Shown in pieces: positions 7,522 to 17,162 of a DNA stretch of 64,000 bases. Source of the DNA: Candidatus Brocadia sp. (GTDB lineage: Bacteria > Planctomycetota > Brocadiia > Brocadiales > Brocadiaceae). The notes under the pieces are model-generated. The model ran no database searches. It saw only the letters and a program-made list of their open reading frames with translations, and had not been told where the DNA came from. Positions within the stretch are counted from its first letter, which is position 1; every line of letters starts with the position of its first letter. The translations under genes were made by a program, and so were the position numbers. Location of the stretch: contig SOEU01000017.1 in assembly GCA_021646415.1 (NCBI GenBank), forward strand, positions 1-64,000, written 5' to 3'.

Positions 7522-9897
7522 CTATTGCTTTTGAATGAGTACCGTCTCTATGGCATCATCGATTTTTTGGATATAAACGCACCGTATCTTGCCACGGATT
7601 TCCTTATCAATTTCTTCGTAATCGTCTTTATTTTTTAATGGTAGTACAATCGTCTTTACCCCGGCCCTTATGGCCGCAAGCACCTTTTCCTTCACCCCTC
7701 CGATCGGTAACACATTTCCCGTCAATGTGACCTCCCCGGTAAGTGCCACCTCTCTCCTTGCATATCTGCCTGTCAATAGTGAAAGCAGAGCCATGCACAT
7801 CGTAATACCTGCGGAAGGGCCGTCTTTCGGTATGGCACCGGAAGGGACATGGATGTGGATTTCGGAGGTGTCATAGAAATTCTCATCAATGCCCAGTCGT
7901 TTTGCATTGCTGCGGACATAGCTGAGTGCGGCAATGGCCGATTCTTGCATGACATCGCCCAGTTGTCCTGTGAGAGTTAGCTCTTTTTCTCCCTTCATCC
8001 GGGATGCTTCTACAAAGATGATGTCTCCGCCTGTCTCTGTCCAGGCAAGACCGGTAACTACTCCGACCCTGTCTTCTTCATCGGCAACCTGATAGAAGTA
8101 TTTTCTTGGACCAAGAAATTTTTCTACTATCTCCGGCATTATTTCTTTTGTGATCTGTTCACCGGCGACTATCTCTTTTGCAACCTTTCTGCAGATCGAC
8201 GCAATCTCACGTTCGAGGTTTCTCAGTCCTGCCTCTCTGGTATATTCCCGAATGATCTTATAAATAGATTGATCCTGGAATACGATAGGATGATTTTCTA
8301 ATCCATTTTCTTTAATTTGCTTGGGGATCAGGAATTGGTGCGCTATTTTTAATTTCTCTTCTTCACTGTATCCGGGGAGATATATGACCTCCATCCGATC
8401 CCTCAGCGCGGTATGAACGGTATCAAGAATATTAGCTGTCGTGATAAATAACACATGAGAAAGGTCAAAAGAAACATCGAGATAATGGTCCACAAAACTA
8501 ATATTTTGTTCGGGGTCCAGGACTTCCAGCAGGGCAGAGGCTGGGTCTCCCCGAAAGTCCGCACCGATTTTATCAATCTCGTCCAGCATAAATACGGGGT
8601 TACTGGATCCTGCACGACAGATTTCCTGCATAATACGCCCGGGCAATGCGCCTACGTAAGTACGCCGGTGCCCCCGGATCTCTGCTTCATCGCGAATACC
8701 CCCCAAAGAGATGCGGATAAACTTTCTGCCCAGGGCACGTGCAATCGATTTACCTAACGATGTTTTACCCGTTCCCGGAGGGCCGCAAAAACAGAGGATG
8801 GGGCCTTTCATCCTTTCTTTTAGTTTATGTACCGCCAGGAATTCAAGGATCCGTGCCTTAACCTTCTCCAGGCCATAATGGTCTTCATTCAGAATCCGCT
8901 CTGCCTGACTGATCTCCAGGTTGTCGATCGTCTTTTTGTTCCAGGGAATATTGATGAGATAATCCAGATATGTCCGGGAAACAGGGTACTCCGCCGATGC
9001 GGGGTTAATGTCCCTGAGTCTATCTAATTCTTTGATAGCCACATCTTCTACCTCCTTGGGCATCTTTGCCTCTTTAATTCTTTCTTCCAGTTTATTAAGT
9101 TCTTCCACATGGGGGTCTTCCTGCCCCAATTCCTTCTGGATAGCCCTTAGCTGTTCCCGTAAAAAATATTCACGTTGAGTCTTTGACATTTCTTTGGCGA
9201 CTTCTTCGTCAATCTTTCCCCGGACTTCTTTCAACTGGACTTCCTGATTCAGGTAGTGGAATACGACCCTCAGTCGTTTCTGGGGGTCAACCATCTCCAA
9301 TAATTTCTGCTTTTCATTTACAGGTAATTCCAGATAAATGGCTACCAGATCCGCCAGTATTGCCGGACTATTAATGCTATCGATCATAGAAATAATTTCT
9401 TTGGGTAATCTCTTTCCCAGCATGGCGCTCAGTTTAAAGAGCGTTGTAACGCTCTGCACAAGTACGTCGATAGTTTCAGACTTTTCTGTAAATTCTCGGA
9501 CTTCTTCCGCCCGTGCCCTGTAATAGGGTTCTGTTTGCACATAATCTGTGACCTTGATCCGCATCACTCCTTCTATGAGTGTTTTTACGGTGTCTGTAGT
9601 AGATTCCAGCACCTGAATGATCTTTGCGGCAGTTCCAACCTCGTAAAAATCACTGGGTGTTGGCGCATCAATACTATACTTTAGCGCTACAATACCGATA
9701 AATTCATTCTTGGAAACGGCATCGTTTATTGCCTTTACCAATCCTTCTCCGGTCAAGTCTAATGGAAGAATCAAGTGCGGGAAAACCACGTCGTCCTTCA
9801 GCGGGATAATGGTAATGATTTCTGGCAGAGTTCCATCTCCCCGTTTGTGAAAAGAAAAGTTGGTTTTTTTCATCATTTCAATTCGGCGGCCGGTCAC
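7522..9897 (-). CDS. lon: Lon ATP-dependent protease
   Basis: Lon is a cytosolic AAA+ serine protease that degrades damaged and regulatory proteins. At 791 residues it is full length: N-terminal substrate domain, AAA+ module with GPPGTGKTSLGKS near 374 and VFMLDEIDK near 436, and the protease domain with the Ser-Lys dyad in KDGPSAGITM (near 692) and GGVKEKVLAA (near 735). The GTG start overlaps the stop of the upstream diguanylate cyclase by four bases (GTGA), implying translational coupling. An ATG pair eight codons in is an alternative start. Confidence 0.98.
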   Translation of the reverse strand: MTGRRIEMMKKTNFSFHKRGDGTLPEIITIIPLKDDVVFPHLILPLDLTGEGLVKAINDAVSKNEFIGIVALKYSIDAPTPSDFYEVGTAAKIIQVLESTTDTVKTLIEGVMRIKVTDYVQTEPYYRARAEEVREFTEKSETIDVLVQSVTTLFKLSAMLGKRLPKEIISMIDSINSPAILADLVAIYLELPVNEKQKLLEMVDPQKRLRVVFHYLNQEVQLKEVRGKIDEEVAKEMSKTQREYFLREQLRAIQKELGQEDPHVEELNKLEERIKEAKMPKEVEDVAIKELDRLRDINPASAEYPVSRTYLDYLINIPWNKKTIDNLEISQAERILNEDHYGLEKVKARILEFLAVHKLKERMKGPILCFCGPPGTGKTSLGKSIARALGRKFIRISLGGIRDEAEIRGHRRTYVGALPGRIMQEICRAGSSNPVFMLDEIDKIGADFRGDPASALLEVLDPEQNISFVDHYLDVSFDLSHVLFITTANILDTVHTALRDRMEVIYLPGYSEEEKLKIAHQFLIPKQIKENGLENHPIVFQDQSIYKIIREYTREAGLRNLEREIASICRKVAKEIVAGEQITKEIMPEIVEKFLGPRKYFYQVADEEDRVGVVTGLAWTETGGDIIFVEASRMKGEKELTLTGQLGDVMQESAIAALSYVRSNAKRLGIDENFYDTSEIHIHVPSGAIPKDGPSAGITMCMALLSLLTGRYARREVALTGEVTLTGNVLPIGGVKEKVLAAIRAGVKTIVLPLKNKDDYEEIDKEIRGKIRCVYIQKIDDAIETVLIQKQ

Positions 9898-11012
9898 CCT
9901 TTCGAATGTGCCTTCTTCACTACTTTGGCGGCATAGAGGGCATTGTTTGCCTGTTCAATTAAATCGGTGATGTTTTTTGTCTGCGGAGTGATGGAACTTG
10001 CTCCTACCGTTACTTTAAAATCAATGTTCAGATTTTTTTCCTCGTCTTTTACGAAACAATTTTCCATTGCATTTACCAACAGACCTGATAACCTGTCCAG
10101 TTCTCCGTTATCGATCTCCGGTAATATAATCAAGAATTCGTCGTCTCCAAACCGGGAGACTACATCAGATGATTTAATATGTTTTTGGAGACATCTTGAG
10201 ACTTCTGTAAGAATGCGGTCTCCGATAAAATATCCATACCGGTTATTGATCGGCTCAAGATGGTCAATATCCATCAGCAGACAGGATAATGCCTTATTTT
10301 GTGTCCGTGCCCGGTTAAACTCATTCTGCAGGATTACGAGTGAATATCGCTTGTTGTAAATATTCGTTAAGCTATCCCGCACCGCATGATGATTGACAAT
10401 GTCATTTAATTGATGTATCCTGGCATTCAGGCTTTGCAGGTTCTTGTCGGTTCTTTTCTTCTCATCAAAATTAATTAAAATGCCGTTATAGTGGGTTACA
10501 ATGCCCCATTCATTTTTGATGGTATTCAGATGATCGGAAACCCAGGCATATGTCCTGTCTTTTTTTAATAACCGATATTCTATCGTTGCTTCACTTCCAT
10601 TTTGCAGGTTTTGTATCTGTTTCGACACTTTTTCTCTATCATCGGGATGCACCAGATCGAGTAACAAATTTCGTGTTTTGTAAATTTCATCCGGTTTGTA
10701 TCCTATCAGCTTTTCTATTCCATCACTGATATATTTTACAGAGCCGTCAAACATGGAGACGTAAACAATCTCCGGAACAATATTCATGACCCTGTGAAAT
10801 AATCTCCCGGAAATGGAATTCGATTCCTTCTCAATTGATTTATCATGTTCTTCGTCATTAATCAGAAACTGCAAGGTACAGCAAAAAGCCAGAACTACCA
10901 GGCCAAAAGCGAGCCCGTTCAGCTTAAAAATAGTTACCATGGAGCAATTCATGGCAATCAAAATCCCAATAGCACAATACTTATATTTGCTGATAAATGT
11001 CTTCAACGCCAT
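9894..11012 (-). CDS. Membrane-anchored PAS-GGDEF diguanylate cyclase (variant GDDEF)
   Basis: Two hydrophobic segments in the first ~50 residues are followed by a PAS domain (about 75-190, with YISDGIEKLIGYKPDEIY and HPDDREKVSKQ), a short helical linker and a GGDEF domain from about residue 205. The catalytic loop reads RFGDDEF rather than GGDEF, and the product-inhibition RxxD site is KSSD, so both signatures are altered. GDDEF occurs in some GGDEF proteins, but activity cannot be assumed. The gene lies between ftsH and lon, overlaps lon by four bases and is clearly in that operon. It may link a sensed signal to proteolysis or to c-di-GMP level. Confidence 0.88.
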   Translation of the reverse strand: MALKTFISKYKYCAIGILIAMNCSMVTIFKLNGLAFGLVVLAFCCTLQFLINDEEHDKSIEKESNSISGRLFHRVMNIVPEIVYVSMFDGSVKYISDGIEKLIGYKPDEIYKTRNLLLDLVHPDDREKVSKQIQNLQNGSEATIEYRLLKKDRTYAWVSDHLNTIKNEWGIVTHYNGILINFDEKKRTDKNLQSLNARIHQLNDIVNHHAVRDSLTNIYNKRYSLVILQNEFNRARTQNKALSCLLMDIDHLEPINNRYGYFIGDRILTEVSRCLQKHIKSSDVVSRFGDDEFLIILPEIDNGELDRLSGLLVNAMENCFVKDEEKNLNIDFKVTVGASSITPQTKNITDLIEQANNALYAAKVVKKAHSKG

Positions 11013-11076
11013 TCTTTATTTCCCCAAGAATACCATAAAATCCAGTTACCATCTCAAAAAAGATTCAAGATGCCTG

Positions 11077-12936
11077 CTACACAGGCACATTTTTCCCATT
11101 AGCTTTGTGAAGTTCCTCCAGGAGTTTTTTAAGCTCTTCTCCCTCAATCACCTCCTGTTCCATAAGTGTCTTTGCCATACCCTGTAAAATTTCCTTTTTC
11201 TCGGTTAATAATGCTTTTACACGATGGAACGATTCATCCATTATCTTCTTAATTTCCAGATCTATCTCCCGTGCCGTCTCTTCGCTATATTCCTTACTGG
11301 CAGCAAACCCTCCGCTCAAAAAGAGTGGCCTGTCACCTTGCTCGAAGGTCACCAAACCCATCTTATCGCTCATACCGTATTCTTTTACCATCAACTTAGC
11401 AATTTCCGTAGCCTTTTCTAAATCGTTCTGAGCACCTGTTGATATTTCGTTAAAAATAATTTCCTCTGCAACCCGTCCTCCCAGTAAGATGGCAACCCGA
11501 TCGAGGAGTTCTGCTCTGGTCATGAGATATCGGTCTTCGGTTGGTTTTTGTAATGTATATCCCAGCGCCCCGATACCACGGGGGATCATTGAAATCTTGC
11601 GAACGGGGTCTGCATGCGGCACCGAGCACGCAACCAGCGCATGGCCTGATTCATGATGGGCAACGATCTCCTTTTCTTTCTTATTCATCAGGCGCTTCTT
11701 CTTCTCGAGACCTGCCATAAGGCGGTCAATTGCCTCTTCAAATTCTGGCATACCCACTGCCTTTTTATTTCTTCGTGCTGCAAGTAAGGCTGCTTCGTTC
11801 ACAAGATTGGCAAGGTCTGCTCCGACAAACCCTGGTGTCATGGCGGCAATTGAATGCAAATTAATCTCCTTTTCCAATTTTACCTCTTTTGCATGCACTT
11901 TCAGTATTGCTTCGCGGCCGTGGAGATCTGGCCGGTCAACGACTACCTGACGATCGAACCTGCCTGGCCTTAAAAGGGCAGTATCTAACATCTCGGGGCG
12001 ATTGGTTGAGCCCATAATAATTACTCCCTTATTGGAGTCAAATCCATCCATCTCTACCAGTAACTGGTTTAATGTCTGTTCACGCTCATCGTGTCCTCCC
12101 ATAGGATTTGTACCGCGGGCCTTGCCAAGGGCATCAAGTTCGTCGATAAAGATAATACACGGCGCTTTCTGGTCCGCCTGATTAAACAAATCCCTCACCC
12201 GCGCAGCACCGACGCCGACAAACATCTCGACAAACTCCGAACCGCTCATATTAAAAAATGGGACCCCGGCCTCACCTGCCACCGCCTTTGCCAGGAGGGT
12301 TTTCCCTGTTCCAGGGGCACCCACGAGCAAAACGCCCTTTGGTATTTTCCCACCCAGGGCACGAAATTTTTCAGGTGTCTTCAAAAATTCAATAATCTCT
12401 TGTAGTTCCTCCTTGGCCTCATCGATCCCCGCCACGTCGTCAAAGGTAACATTCAGGTCTTCTTGTGCGTAAAGACGCCCCCTGCTTTTCCCAAAGGTCA
12501 TGATACTGCTGGCGGGACCGAATCGTTTGAATACAAAACGCCAGATCACAAACAAAATTAATAATGGCATTACCCAGGAGAAAAAGAACGTCTTAAACCA
12601 TGGGCTCTCATAATGTCCTGCATACCTGACTCCCATGGATTCCAGGTCTTTTACCAGGTCAGGATCTTCCACGCGGGCCGTAATAAAGATAACATTTTTT
12701 GTGGTTCCACGTTCTATCTCACGCAGTTTGCCACGAATCATTGTATGGGTAATATGGCATTCCAGGACATTTCCCTCTTTGACCAGCTTTTTAAAATCGC
12801 TGTACGTGATGTCCCTCACTCCGGGATTCATCAAATACATCTGCAGCAGGATAAAGAATCCAAAGGCGATAATAATATGCCAAATAGAAAACTTTTTTGG
12901 CATTTTAAACGGTATTTTTTTGAAATCCTTGAACAT
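11077..12936 (-). CDS. ftsH: FtsH membrane-bound ATP-dependent zinc metalloprotease
   Basis: FtsH removes misfolded membrane and short-lived cytosolic proteins. The 619-residue chain has two N-terminal membrane segments (about 15-35 and 110-130) around a periplasmic domain, an AAA+ module with [12 protein letters not shown] near 207 and [12 protein letters not shown], and the zinc protease site HHESGH near 424 with the third ligand in [13 protein letters not shown] near 504. The ATG start has AAGGAG upstream. First gene of the apparent ftsH - diguanylate cyclase - lon - usp operon (64-bp gap to the next gene). Confidence 0.98.
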   Translation of the reverse strand: MFKDFKKIPFKMPKKFSIWHIIIAFGFFILLQMYLMNPGVRDITYSDFKKLVKEGNVLECHITHTMIRGKLREIERGTTKNVIFITARVEDPDLVKDLESMGVRYAGHYESPWFKTFFFSWVMPLLILFVIWRFVFKRFGPASSIMTFGKSRGRLYAQEDLNVTFDDVAGIDEAKEELQEIIEFLKTPEKFRALGGKIPKGVLLVGAPGTGKTLLAKAVAGEAGVPFFNMSGSEFVEMFVGVGAARVRDLFNQADQKAPCIIFIDELDALGKARGTNPMGGHDEREQTLNQLLVEMDGFDSNKGVIIMGSTNRPEMLDTALLRPGRFDRQVVVDRPDLHGREAILKVHAKEVKLEKEINLHSIAAMTPGFVGADLANLVNEAALLAARRNKKAVGMPEFEEAIDRLMAGLEKKKRLMNKKEKEIVAHHESGHALVACSVPHADPVRKISMIPRGIGALGYTLQKPTEDRYLMTRAELLDRVAILLGGRVAEEIIFNEISTGAQNDLEKATEIAKLMVKEYGMSDKMGLVTFEQGDRPLFLSGGFAASKEYSEETAREIDLEIKKIMDESFHRVKALLTEKKEILQGMAKTLMEQEVIEGEELKKLLEELHKANGKNVPV

Positions 12937-13524
12937 AAAAACTCCTTAGAAAGAAAGCACACTTTTTAAATATTTAGGGTTATATCTTATTTTCCCACCC
13001 TGGCAAAGAAAACTCCATTTCACTCCGTACCAATCTTTTTTAGATATCGTCCATGAAATGAGTTTAAAATCTATTTGTATATAGGCCTCGATAATTAGCA
13101 TATATTATTTTAGCAAAAAGAGCTACGTCACTCAAAAGAAGTTTAATAATGTGATAGAGTTTGTTTATAATCATTCCAGCACATGCTTATCTTCACTAGG
13201 AGAGTAAACGTCAAAATATTTATAGAATTGCAGGTTTTTTGTAATACCACATCAATCCGCATCTAAAAAACCTATCATACCTCATTCGTTATGTCTTAAA
13301 CAGTAGAAAACTAAATTTTTTAGAGAGAATTTGTTAATTAAAAACTGCCAAACTTAAAATAGTTCAATAAACAGAAACTCGATTAAATTATCGTACCTCT
13401 TAATGCCAAAAACCCGCGTAAATAAAATGAACAATTCTATACAATCCAGTTATGCCTCAATATCCCGCAAGAACATTTTACTGTATTTTCAGTATTGTCG
13501 TACTATTTTTTGGAAATGAGATTG
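12937..13524. other. Gene-free spacer upstream of ftsH, with one dispersed repeat
   Basis: I see no convincing reading frame in this ~590-bp stretch. It holds the upstream region of ftsH and, at 13408-13447, a copy of the AAACCCGCGTAAATAAAATGA repeat family that continues into TTCTATACAATCC. Confidence 0.55.
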
Positions 13525-13849
13525 TTACAAAAACATTTTTCTCAAAGTCGTCTTTAGATTCACTATTTCTATGGGCTCTAGTGTACCCAATTGTTTAATA
13601 ACGTATCTTTTTTCTATAGTTGCCAGTTTAGCAAGTCTGATATACGATTCTCCAAGAAGACCGCATTTTTTTCCATTGAAGGATTTTGTAATCAGTTTCT
13701 GTGGTGTATTCCTGCGTAGTTATCCTTGCAACAAGTACATCTTGATCGCCAGAATCATAAAGAACTATTGCAGGCCTTTTTGAGACATCCAGCAAATCAG
13801 TATGAGGAAATCCAATAAGGATAATATCTCCAAAATTATAGTTTGTCAT
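13525..13849 (-). pseudogene. MazF/PemK-family endoribonuclease toxin, frameshifted
   Basis: The frame opens with the MazF/PemK signature NFGDIILIGFPHTDLLDVSK and RPAIVLYDSGDQDVLVARIT. After LQWKK it leaves frame at a run of seven A. Removing one A restores the family C-terminus (CGLLGESYIRLAKLATIEKR and on to a TAA at 13525). As sequenced the product is a 73-residue truncated protein lacking the C-terminal helix. The upstream antitoxin gene overlaps by 14 bp in the usual order. Either a decayed toxin or a homopolymer sequencing error; the antitoxin is intact. Confidence 0.82.
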
Positions 13850-14039
13850 AGATGAAATCTTTTTCTGAATAACCTTTTAGGAATTGTGTCATTGCAAAGT
13901 TATTCCACACTGCTTCCTCCTCATCAAGTAAAAGCATTACTCTTACTTTCGAGTCTGGTTTCAGCTTTTCCTTTAGATTTTCAAGGATAGATAAGTGCCC
14001 ATCTGGCAAAACGTCTGCATAGTATTCATACGCTTTCAT
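13836..14039 (-). CDS. Putative antitoxin of the MazF-like module
   Basis: A 67-residue protein starting MKAYEYYADVLPDGHLSIL, with the ATG at 14039 placed after ACGGAGGC. A longer frame reaches 14078, but its extra start has no comparable ribosome-binding site. The N-terminal strand pattern and 'LPDGHLSI' resemble small antitoxins found before MazF/PemK toxins. It overlaps the toxin start by 14 bp, typical of a coupled module. The family assignment rests mostly on position. Confidence 0.72.
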   Translation of the reverse strand: MKAYEYYADVLPDGHLSILENLKEKLKPDSKVRVMLLLDEEEAVWNNFAMTQFLKGYSEKDFIYDKL

Positions 14040-14186
14040 TGTTTGCCTCCGTAATTTTTTTAATTTTATATTGTCCAACTAATCATCTTTAACATCCACA
14101 CCCACATCTCTGGAATAATCCGCCAGATGTGCCTTTCTGCCACTTGCCGTAAAGGCCACGCGCCTTCAAATGCCTCTATCTCTTTG

Positions 14187-14449
14187 TCAAGTAGGTTCGA
14201 TTTCATAAGCCTTTAATGCATGTACGGTGTCAGGCATGATTTCTTTGTCCTGATCATTGAGCACAGCTAGAGCAGTCAAATTTTCTGACCTTATCTTTCT
14301 GGTATCATCCCAGGAAAAAATCATAGCAGAAACATCATTTTTGTGGGATGATTAATTGCCCTTAAAATCCTTTCCGGTTCTTTTTTTACTTTTTCCTTAA
14401 GCCAGTGCGCATAGGCTTCGGCAAGTTGATAGTAATCCAAGACACTCAT
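14187..14449 (-). pseudogene. Decayed copy of the 101-residue gene at 16849-17154
   Basis: From the ATG at 14449 the translation begins MSVLDYYQLAEAYAHWLKEK and stays parallel to the protein at 16849-17154, then loses frame near 14340 where one base of a T-run is missing (minus-strand ACAAAAATGATG against ACAAAAAATAACG in the intact copy). Downstream similarity resumes (AMIFSWDDTRKIRSEN type) and ends early in ...YEIEPT-TGA at 14187. Both copies precede (in transcription) or flank DUF1016 nuclease genes, so a gene pair appears to have been duplicated here. Confidence 0.8.
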
Positions 14450-14537
14450 ACGAATAACCCTCTTTTTATACAGACATATCTTGTACATTGGAACATCTTA
14501 TAAAATTTGGGTCTTCTGAGTTTTGTTGGGTAAATTT

Positions 14538-15572
14538 TCATGATTCCTGCTTTAATTCCTGCTGTATCGGCAGTTTCAGGTCCTGGACATCAGGAAGTTT
14601 TCCTTTGAACGCCTTGGGCAGTCTCTTTGTGAGGTAATATTCGGCCACCCCTATTGGTTTTTTGACACTGCGCAACGCATACTCAACTACTATGTTATCT
14701 TTATCCGCGCATAAAATAATGCCTACGGATGGATTCTCATCTTTCATCTTCACCTGTTCATCCAAAAGATGCAGATAAAAATCCATCTTCCCCGCGTATT
14801 CGGGTTCAAACCTGCCGGTTTTAAGTTCAAGCGCCACAAGACATTTAAGTTTTCGGTTGTAAAACAAGAGATCGATAAAATATTCATTATTACCCAATGT
14901 CAGGCGGTACTGATTGCCGATAAACGAAAATCCAAACCCAAGTTCTAATATGAATTGCTTTATTTTCTCCACAAGCCTCTTTTCCAGTTCTCGTTCCAAA
15001 ACCGGCTTTGTGATGCCAAGAAAACCCAAGCAGTAAGCGCTCTTTATGGTTTCATCCGCCTGCTCGGCAAGATGCACGGACAGGGTTTTTGGAAAATTAT
15101 GTATTTTATGTTTCAGGCTAAGTGGGTAAGCACCGGCTTTTATCTGGTTGAGAAGCACATTCCTTGACCAACCAAAATCACGAGACGATCTGATATAATA
15201 TTCCCGTTCTTTATCATCGGTCAATTTCTCCATAATCAATAAATTATGTCCCCAGGGTATTTCTGCAACAAGCTGTTGCAGAAATGGCTTATCTTTATAT
15301 TCCTCGTAAAATCTGCGCATATTCCAGAGGTTTCTTCCTGAAAAACCAACTGATTCCGGAAATGCCTCTCTCAAATCACGGGCAAGAGCTTCAACAATAT
15401 TGTCGCCCCACGTATATTTTTTCTGCCTCTCTACAATTGCTTTGCCGATATCCCAGTATAATTTTATCAGCTTTTTATTAACCGACCGAACGGTCTGTAT
15501 CCGCGCCGTAGCGATACGCGTTTTAATCTCGTTCAAGAAATTGAGATACTCTTTGCTTATAACGGTTTTCAT
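14538..15572 (-). CDS. DUF1016/YhcG-type PD-(D/E)XK nuclease-domain protein (copy 1)
   Basis: 344 residues. The N-terminal DUF1016_N helical domain includes LIKLYWDIGKAIVERQKK and SVGFSGRNLWNMRRFYEEY; the C-terminal PD-(D/E)XK fold has the core ...FIDLLFYNRKLKCLVALELK followed by GRFEPEYAGKMDFYL. The family lies in defence islands and is predicted to cut or bind DNA; its precise task is unproven. Copy 1 is ~35% alike to copies 2 and 3 by eye and is a different subgroup (IPWGHN where the others have WTHY). The segment just before IPWGHN is encoded by a 27-bp palindrome (15259-15285). Complete. Confidence 0.9.
   Translation of the reverse strand: MKTVISKEYLNFLNEIKTRIATARIQTVRSVNKKLIKLYWDIGKAIVERQKKYTWGDNIVEALARDLREAFPESVGFSGRNLWNMRRFYEEYKDKPFLQQLVAEIPWGHNLLIMEKLTDDKEREYYIRSSRDFGWSRNVLLNQIKAGAYPLSLKHKIHNFPKTLSVHLAEQADETIKSAYCLGFLGITKPVLERELEKRLVEKIKQFILELGFGFSFIGNQYRLTLGNNEYFIDLLFYNRKLKCLVALELKTGRFEPEYAGKMDFYLHLLDEQVKMKDENPSVGIILCADKDNIVVEYALRSVKKPIGVAEYYLTKRLPKAFKGKLPDVQDLKLPIQQELKQES
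15259..15285. repeat. Palindrome inside DUF1016 copy 1
   Basis: Perfect 12-bp arms ATTTCTGCAACA and TGTTGCAGAAAT are separated by AGC. It encodes part of FLQQLVAE just before the conserved IPWGHN motif, the same structural point at which copies 2 and 3 carry different palindromes. Confidence 0.8.
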
Positions 15573-15596
15573 TCCAATCTCCCAATCTTTCCGGCT

Positions 15597-15749
15597 TTAA
15601 TCTTTTTTGAGTAACGACTCGGCGGAATTCTCGCCGGAGATTAAATCCTTGCGCCACTGTTCAGTCTGCTTGCCTTCAAACCCATCCGCCTGTTTTTCAT
15701 TAAGCTGCCGGAGGAGTTCAATGATGTCTTCGATTGAGAAAGGTTTCAT
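15597..15749 (-). CDS. Small 50-residue protein between two DUF1016 genes
   Basis: An ATG frame encoding MKPFSIEDIIELLRQLNEKQ... and ending in SLLKKD. The ATG overlaps the stop of the short frame upstream (ATGA), and GGAGAGGAAG precedes it. The opening resembles the leader helix of some AlbA_2/ATP-binding regulator proteins, so this could be the remnant of a larger gene, or an intact small partner of the nuclease. I cannot decide between these. Confidence 0.45.
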   Translation of the reverse strand: MKPFSIEDIIELLRQLNEKQADGFEGKQTEQWRKDLISGENSAESLLKKD

Positions 15750-15838
15750 GTGATATCTTCCTCTCCCAACACCTCTGCAATAATTCTTTCAATACACCTT
15801 TCCGCCTCTTGCCACAGGAAACGCACGACTTCTATTTT

Positions 15839-16786
15839 TTATGAAATATCCTTTTTCAGCTTGAATTCCATCTCAACAAGCTCCTTCTCGCGGAGCAACT
15901 CGGCCTTTAGCTCATCTTCGGTGGGCAGGTAGGGGACGTATTTAGAGACAAATATCTGTTTCTGCCCTTCAGGAAGCGTGAATTTCACTATGGCATCATT
16001 TTTTCGGGCACAGAGAAGTATCCCGATTGGCTCGTTTTCGCCCTCAAGCATCTGCACACTTCTGTAATAATTTACGTACATCTGCATCTGTCCGATGTCT
16101 TGATGCGTCAACTTCCCAACCTTGAGGTCTATGAGAACAAAACTGCGGGTCAGTCTGTTGTAAAAGACAAGATCAATATAGAAATGATCACCGTCAAGAG
16201 TGATGCGCTGTTGCCGTGCCACAAACGAAAAACCCTTGCCAAGTTCAAGCAGAAATGTCTGGAGGTGGTTAATAAGTGCCTGTTCAAGGTCTTTTCCGGG
16301 ATATTGCTCCCGTTTTTCCAGGCCGAGGAATTCAAGCACGTATGGGTCTTTTACAAGGTCGGAAGTCCTGTTTATCTCGTGTCCCTTTTTCGCAAGTTCG
16401 AGCACACCTTTTTTGTTCCTGCTCAATGCAAGGCGCTCGAAGAGCAGGGAGTTTATCTGCCGCTCAAGCTCTCTTGTGCTCCAGTTGCTGTTAATCGCCT
16501 CGTTTATATAAAACTCTCGTGTCTCCGGTTTTTCTATCTTCAATAAAAGTCTGTAATGTGTCCAGGTCAATTCTCCACGCAGTGCGTGGAGATTCTGGAA
16601 GGAAAGGTAAAATTGCCTCATATACCAAAGATTAGTTTTGTTAAACCCCTGACCGTATTCAATTGTCAGTCTTTTAGAAAGCTCTTCAATAAGTGCCGTG
16701 CCATATTCGGCTCTCTGCTTACCTTGCTGCTCCCCTTTCACAATGACTTTTTCAATATGCCAGTAAGCCTGCACCATTGCCGCCAA
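15839..16786 (-). CDS. DUF1016/YhcG-type nuclease-domain protein (copy 2), 5'-shortened
   Basis: 315 residues. MVQAYWHIEKVIVKGEQQGK onward matches the DUF1016_N domain, NLWYMRQFYLSF precedes LTWTHYRLLLKIEKPE, and the C-terminal nuclease core reads HFYIDLVFYNRLTRSFVLIDLK, then GKLTHQDIGQMQMYV. Compared with copy 3 the N-terminus is ~40-60 residues short; the only in-frame start is a TTG four codons before the MVQAYWH block, and the frame is open but lacks a start further upstream. So it is either 5'-truncated or inactive. A 21-bp palindrome (16572-16592) encodes NLHALRGE just before LTWTHY. Confidence 0.85.
   Translation of the reverse strand: MAAMVQAYWHIEKVIVKGEQQGKQRAEYGTALIEELSKRLTIEYGQGFNKTNLWYMRQFYLSFQNLHALRGELTWTHYRLLLKIEKPETREFYINEAINSNWSTRELERQINSLLFERLALSRNKKGVLELAKKGHEINRTSDLVKDPYVLEFLGLEKREQYPGKDLEQALINHLQTFLLELGKGFSFVARQQRITLDGDHFYIDLVFYNRLTRSFVLIDLKVGKLTHQDIGQMQMYVNYYRSVQMLEGENEPIGILLCARKNDAIVKFTLPEGQKQIFVSKYVPYLPTEDELKAELLREKELVEMEFKLKKDIS
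16572..16592. repeat. Palindrome inside DUF1016 copy 2
   Basis: Arms TCTCCACGCA and TGCGTGGAGA flank a single G. The core ACGCAGTGCGT is shared with the three palindromes in copy 3 (25450-25546), but the outer bases differ, so each palindrome is a distinct sequence around the same core. Confidence 0.8.
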
Positions 16787-16848
16787 GTCTGAAACAAGTT
16801 TTTGTAAAAGTGCCGCTGACCCTATTTGGTGTTTTTGGTATTTATTCC

Positions 16849-17154
16849 CTAAGCAACAAGCTTTTCAATATATCCTTCCCGTTTACTCCATACAATCGGT
16901 TCGATTTCATAGGTCTTTAAGGCGTGTATAGCGTCAGGAGTAATTTCTTTGTCCTGGTCATTGAGTACAGCTATTGCAATCGAATTTTCTGATCGTATTT
17001 TTCTGGCATCGTCCCAGGAAAAAATCATAGCAGAAACGTTATTTTTTGTGGGATGATTAATTGCCCTCAAAATCCTTTCTGGTTCTTTTTTTACTTTTTC
17101 TTTAAGCCAGTGTGCATAGGTTTCTACAAGCTGATCGCAATCCAAAACGCTCAT
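16849..17154 (-). CDS. Hypothetical protein, 101 residues
   Basis: Not recognised. It begins MSVLDCDQLVETYAHWLKEK, has a central MIFSWDDARKIRSEN and ends in PIVWSKREGYIEKL. No membrane segment or signal peptide. ATG start with a weak ribosome-binding site. A frameshifted second copy lies at 14187-14449. Each copy sits upstream-adjacent to a nuclease or toxin gene in the same orientation, so it may be an accessory partner of the DUF1016 or toxin loci; that is inference from position only. Confidence 0.6.
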   Translation of the reverse strand: MSVLDCDQLVETYAHWLKEKVKKEPERILRAINHPTKNNVSAMIFSWDDARKIRSENSIAIAVLNDQDKEITPDAIHALKTYEIEPIVWSKREGYIEKLVA

Positions 17155-17162
17155 ATGAGAAA

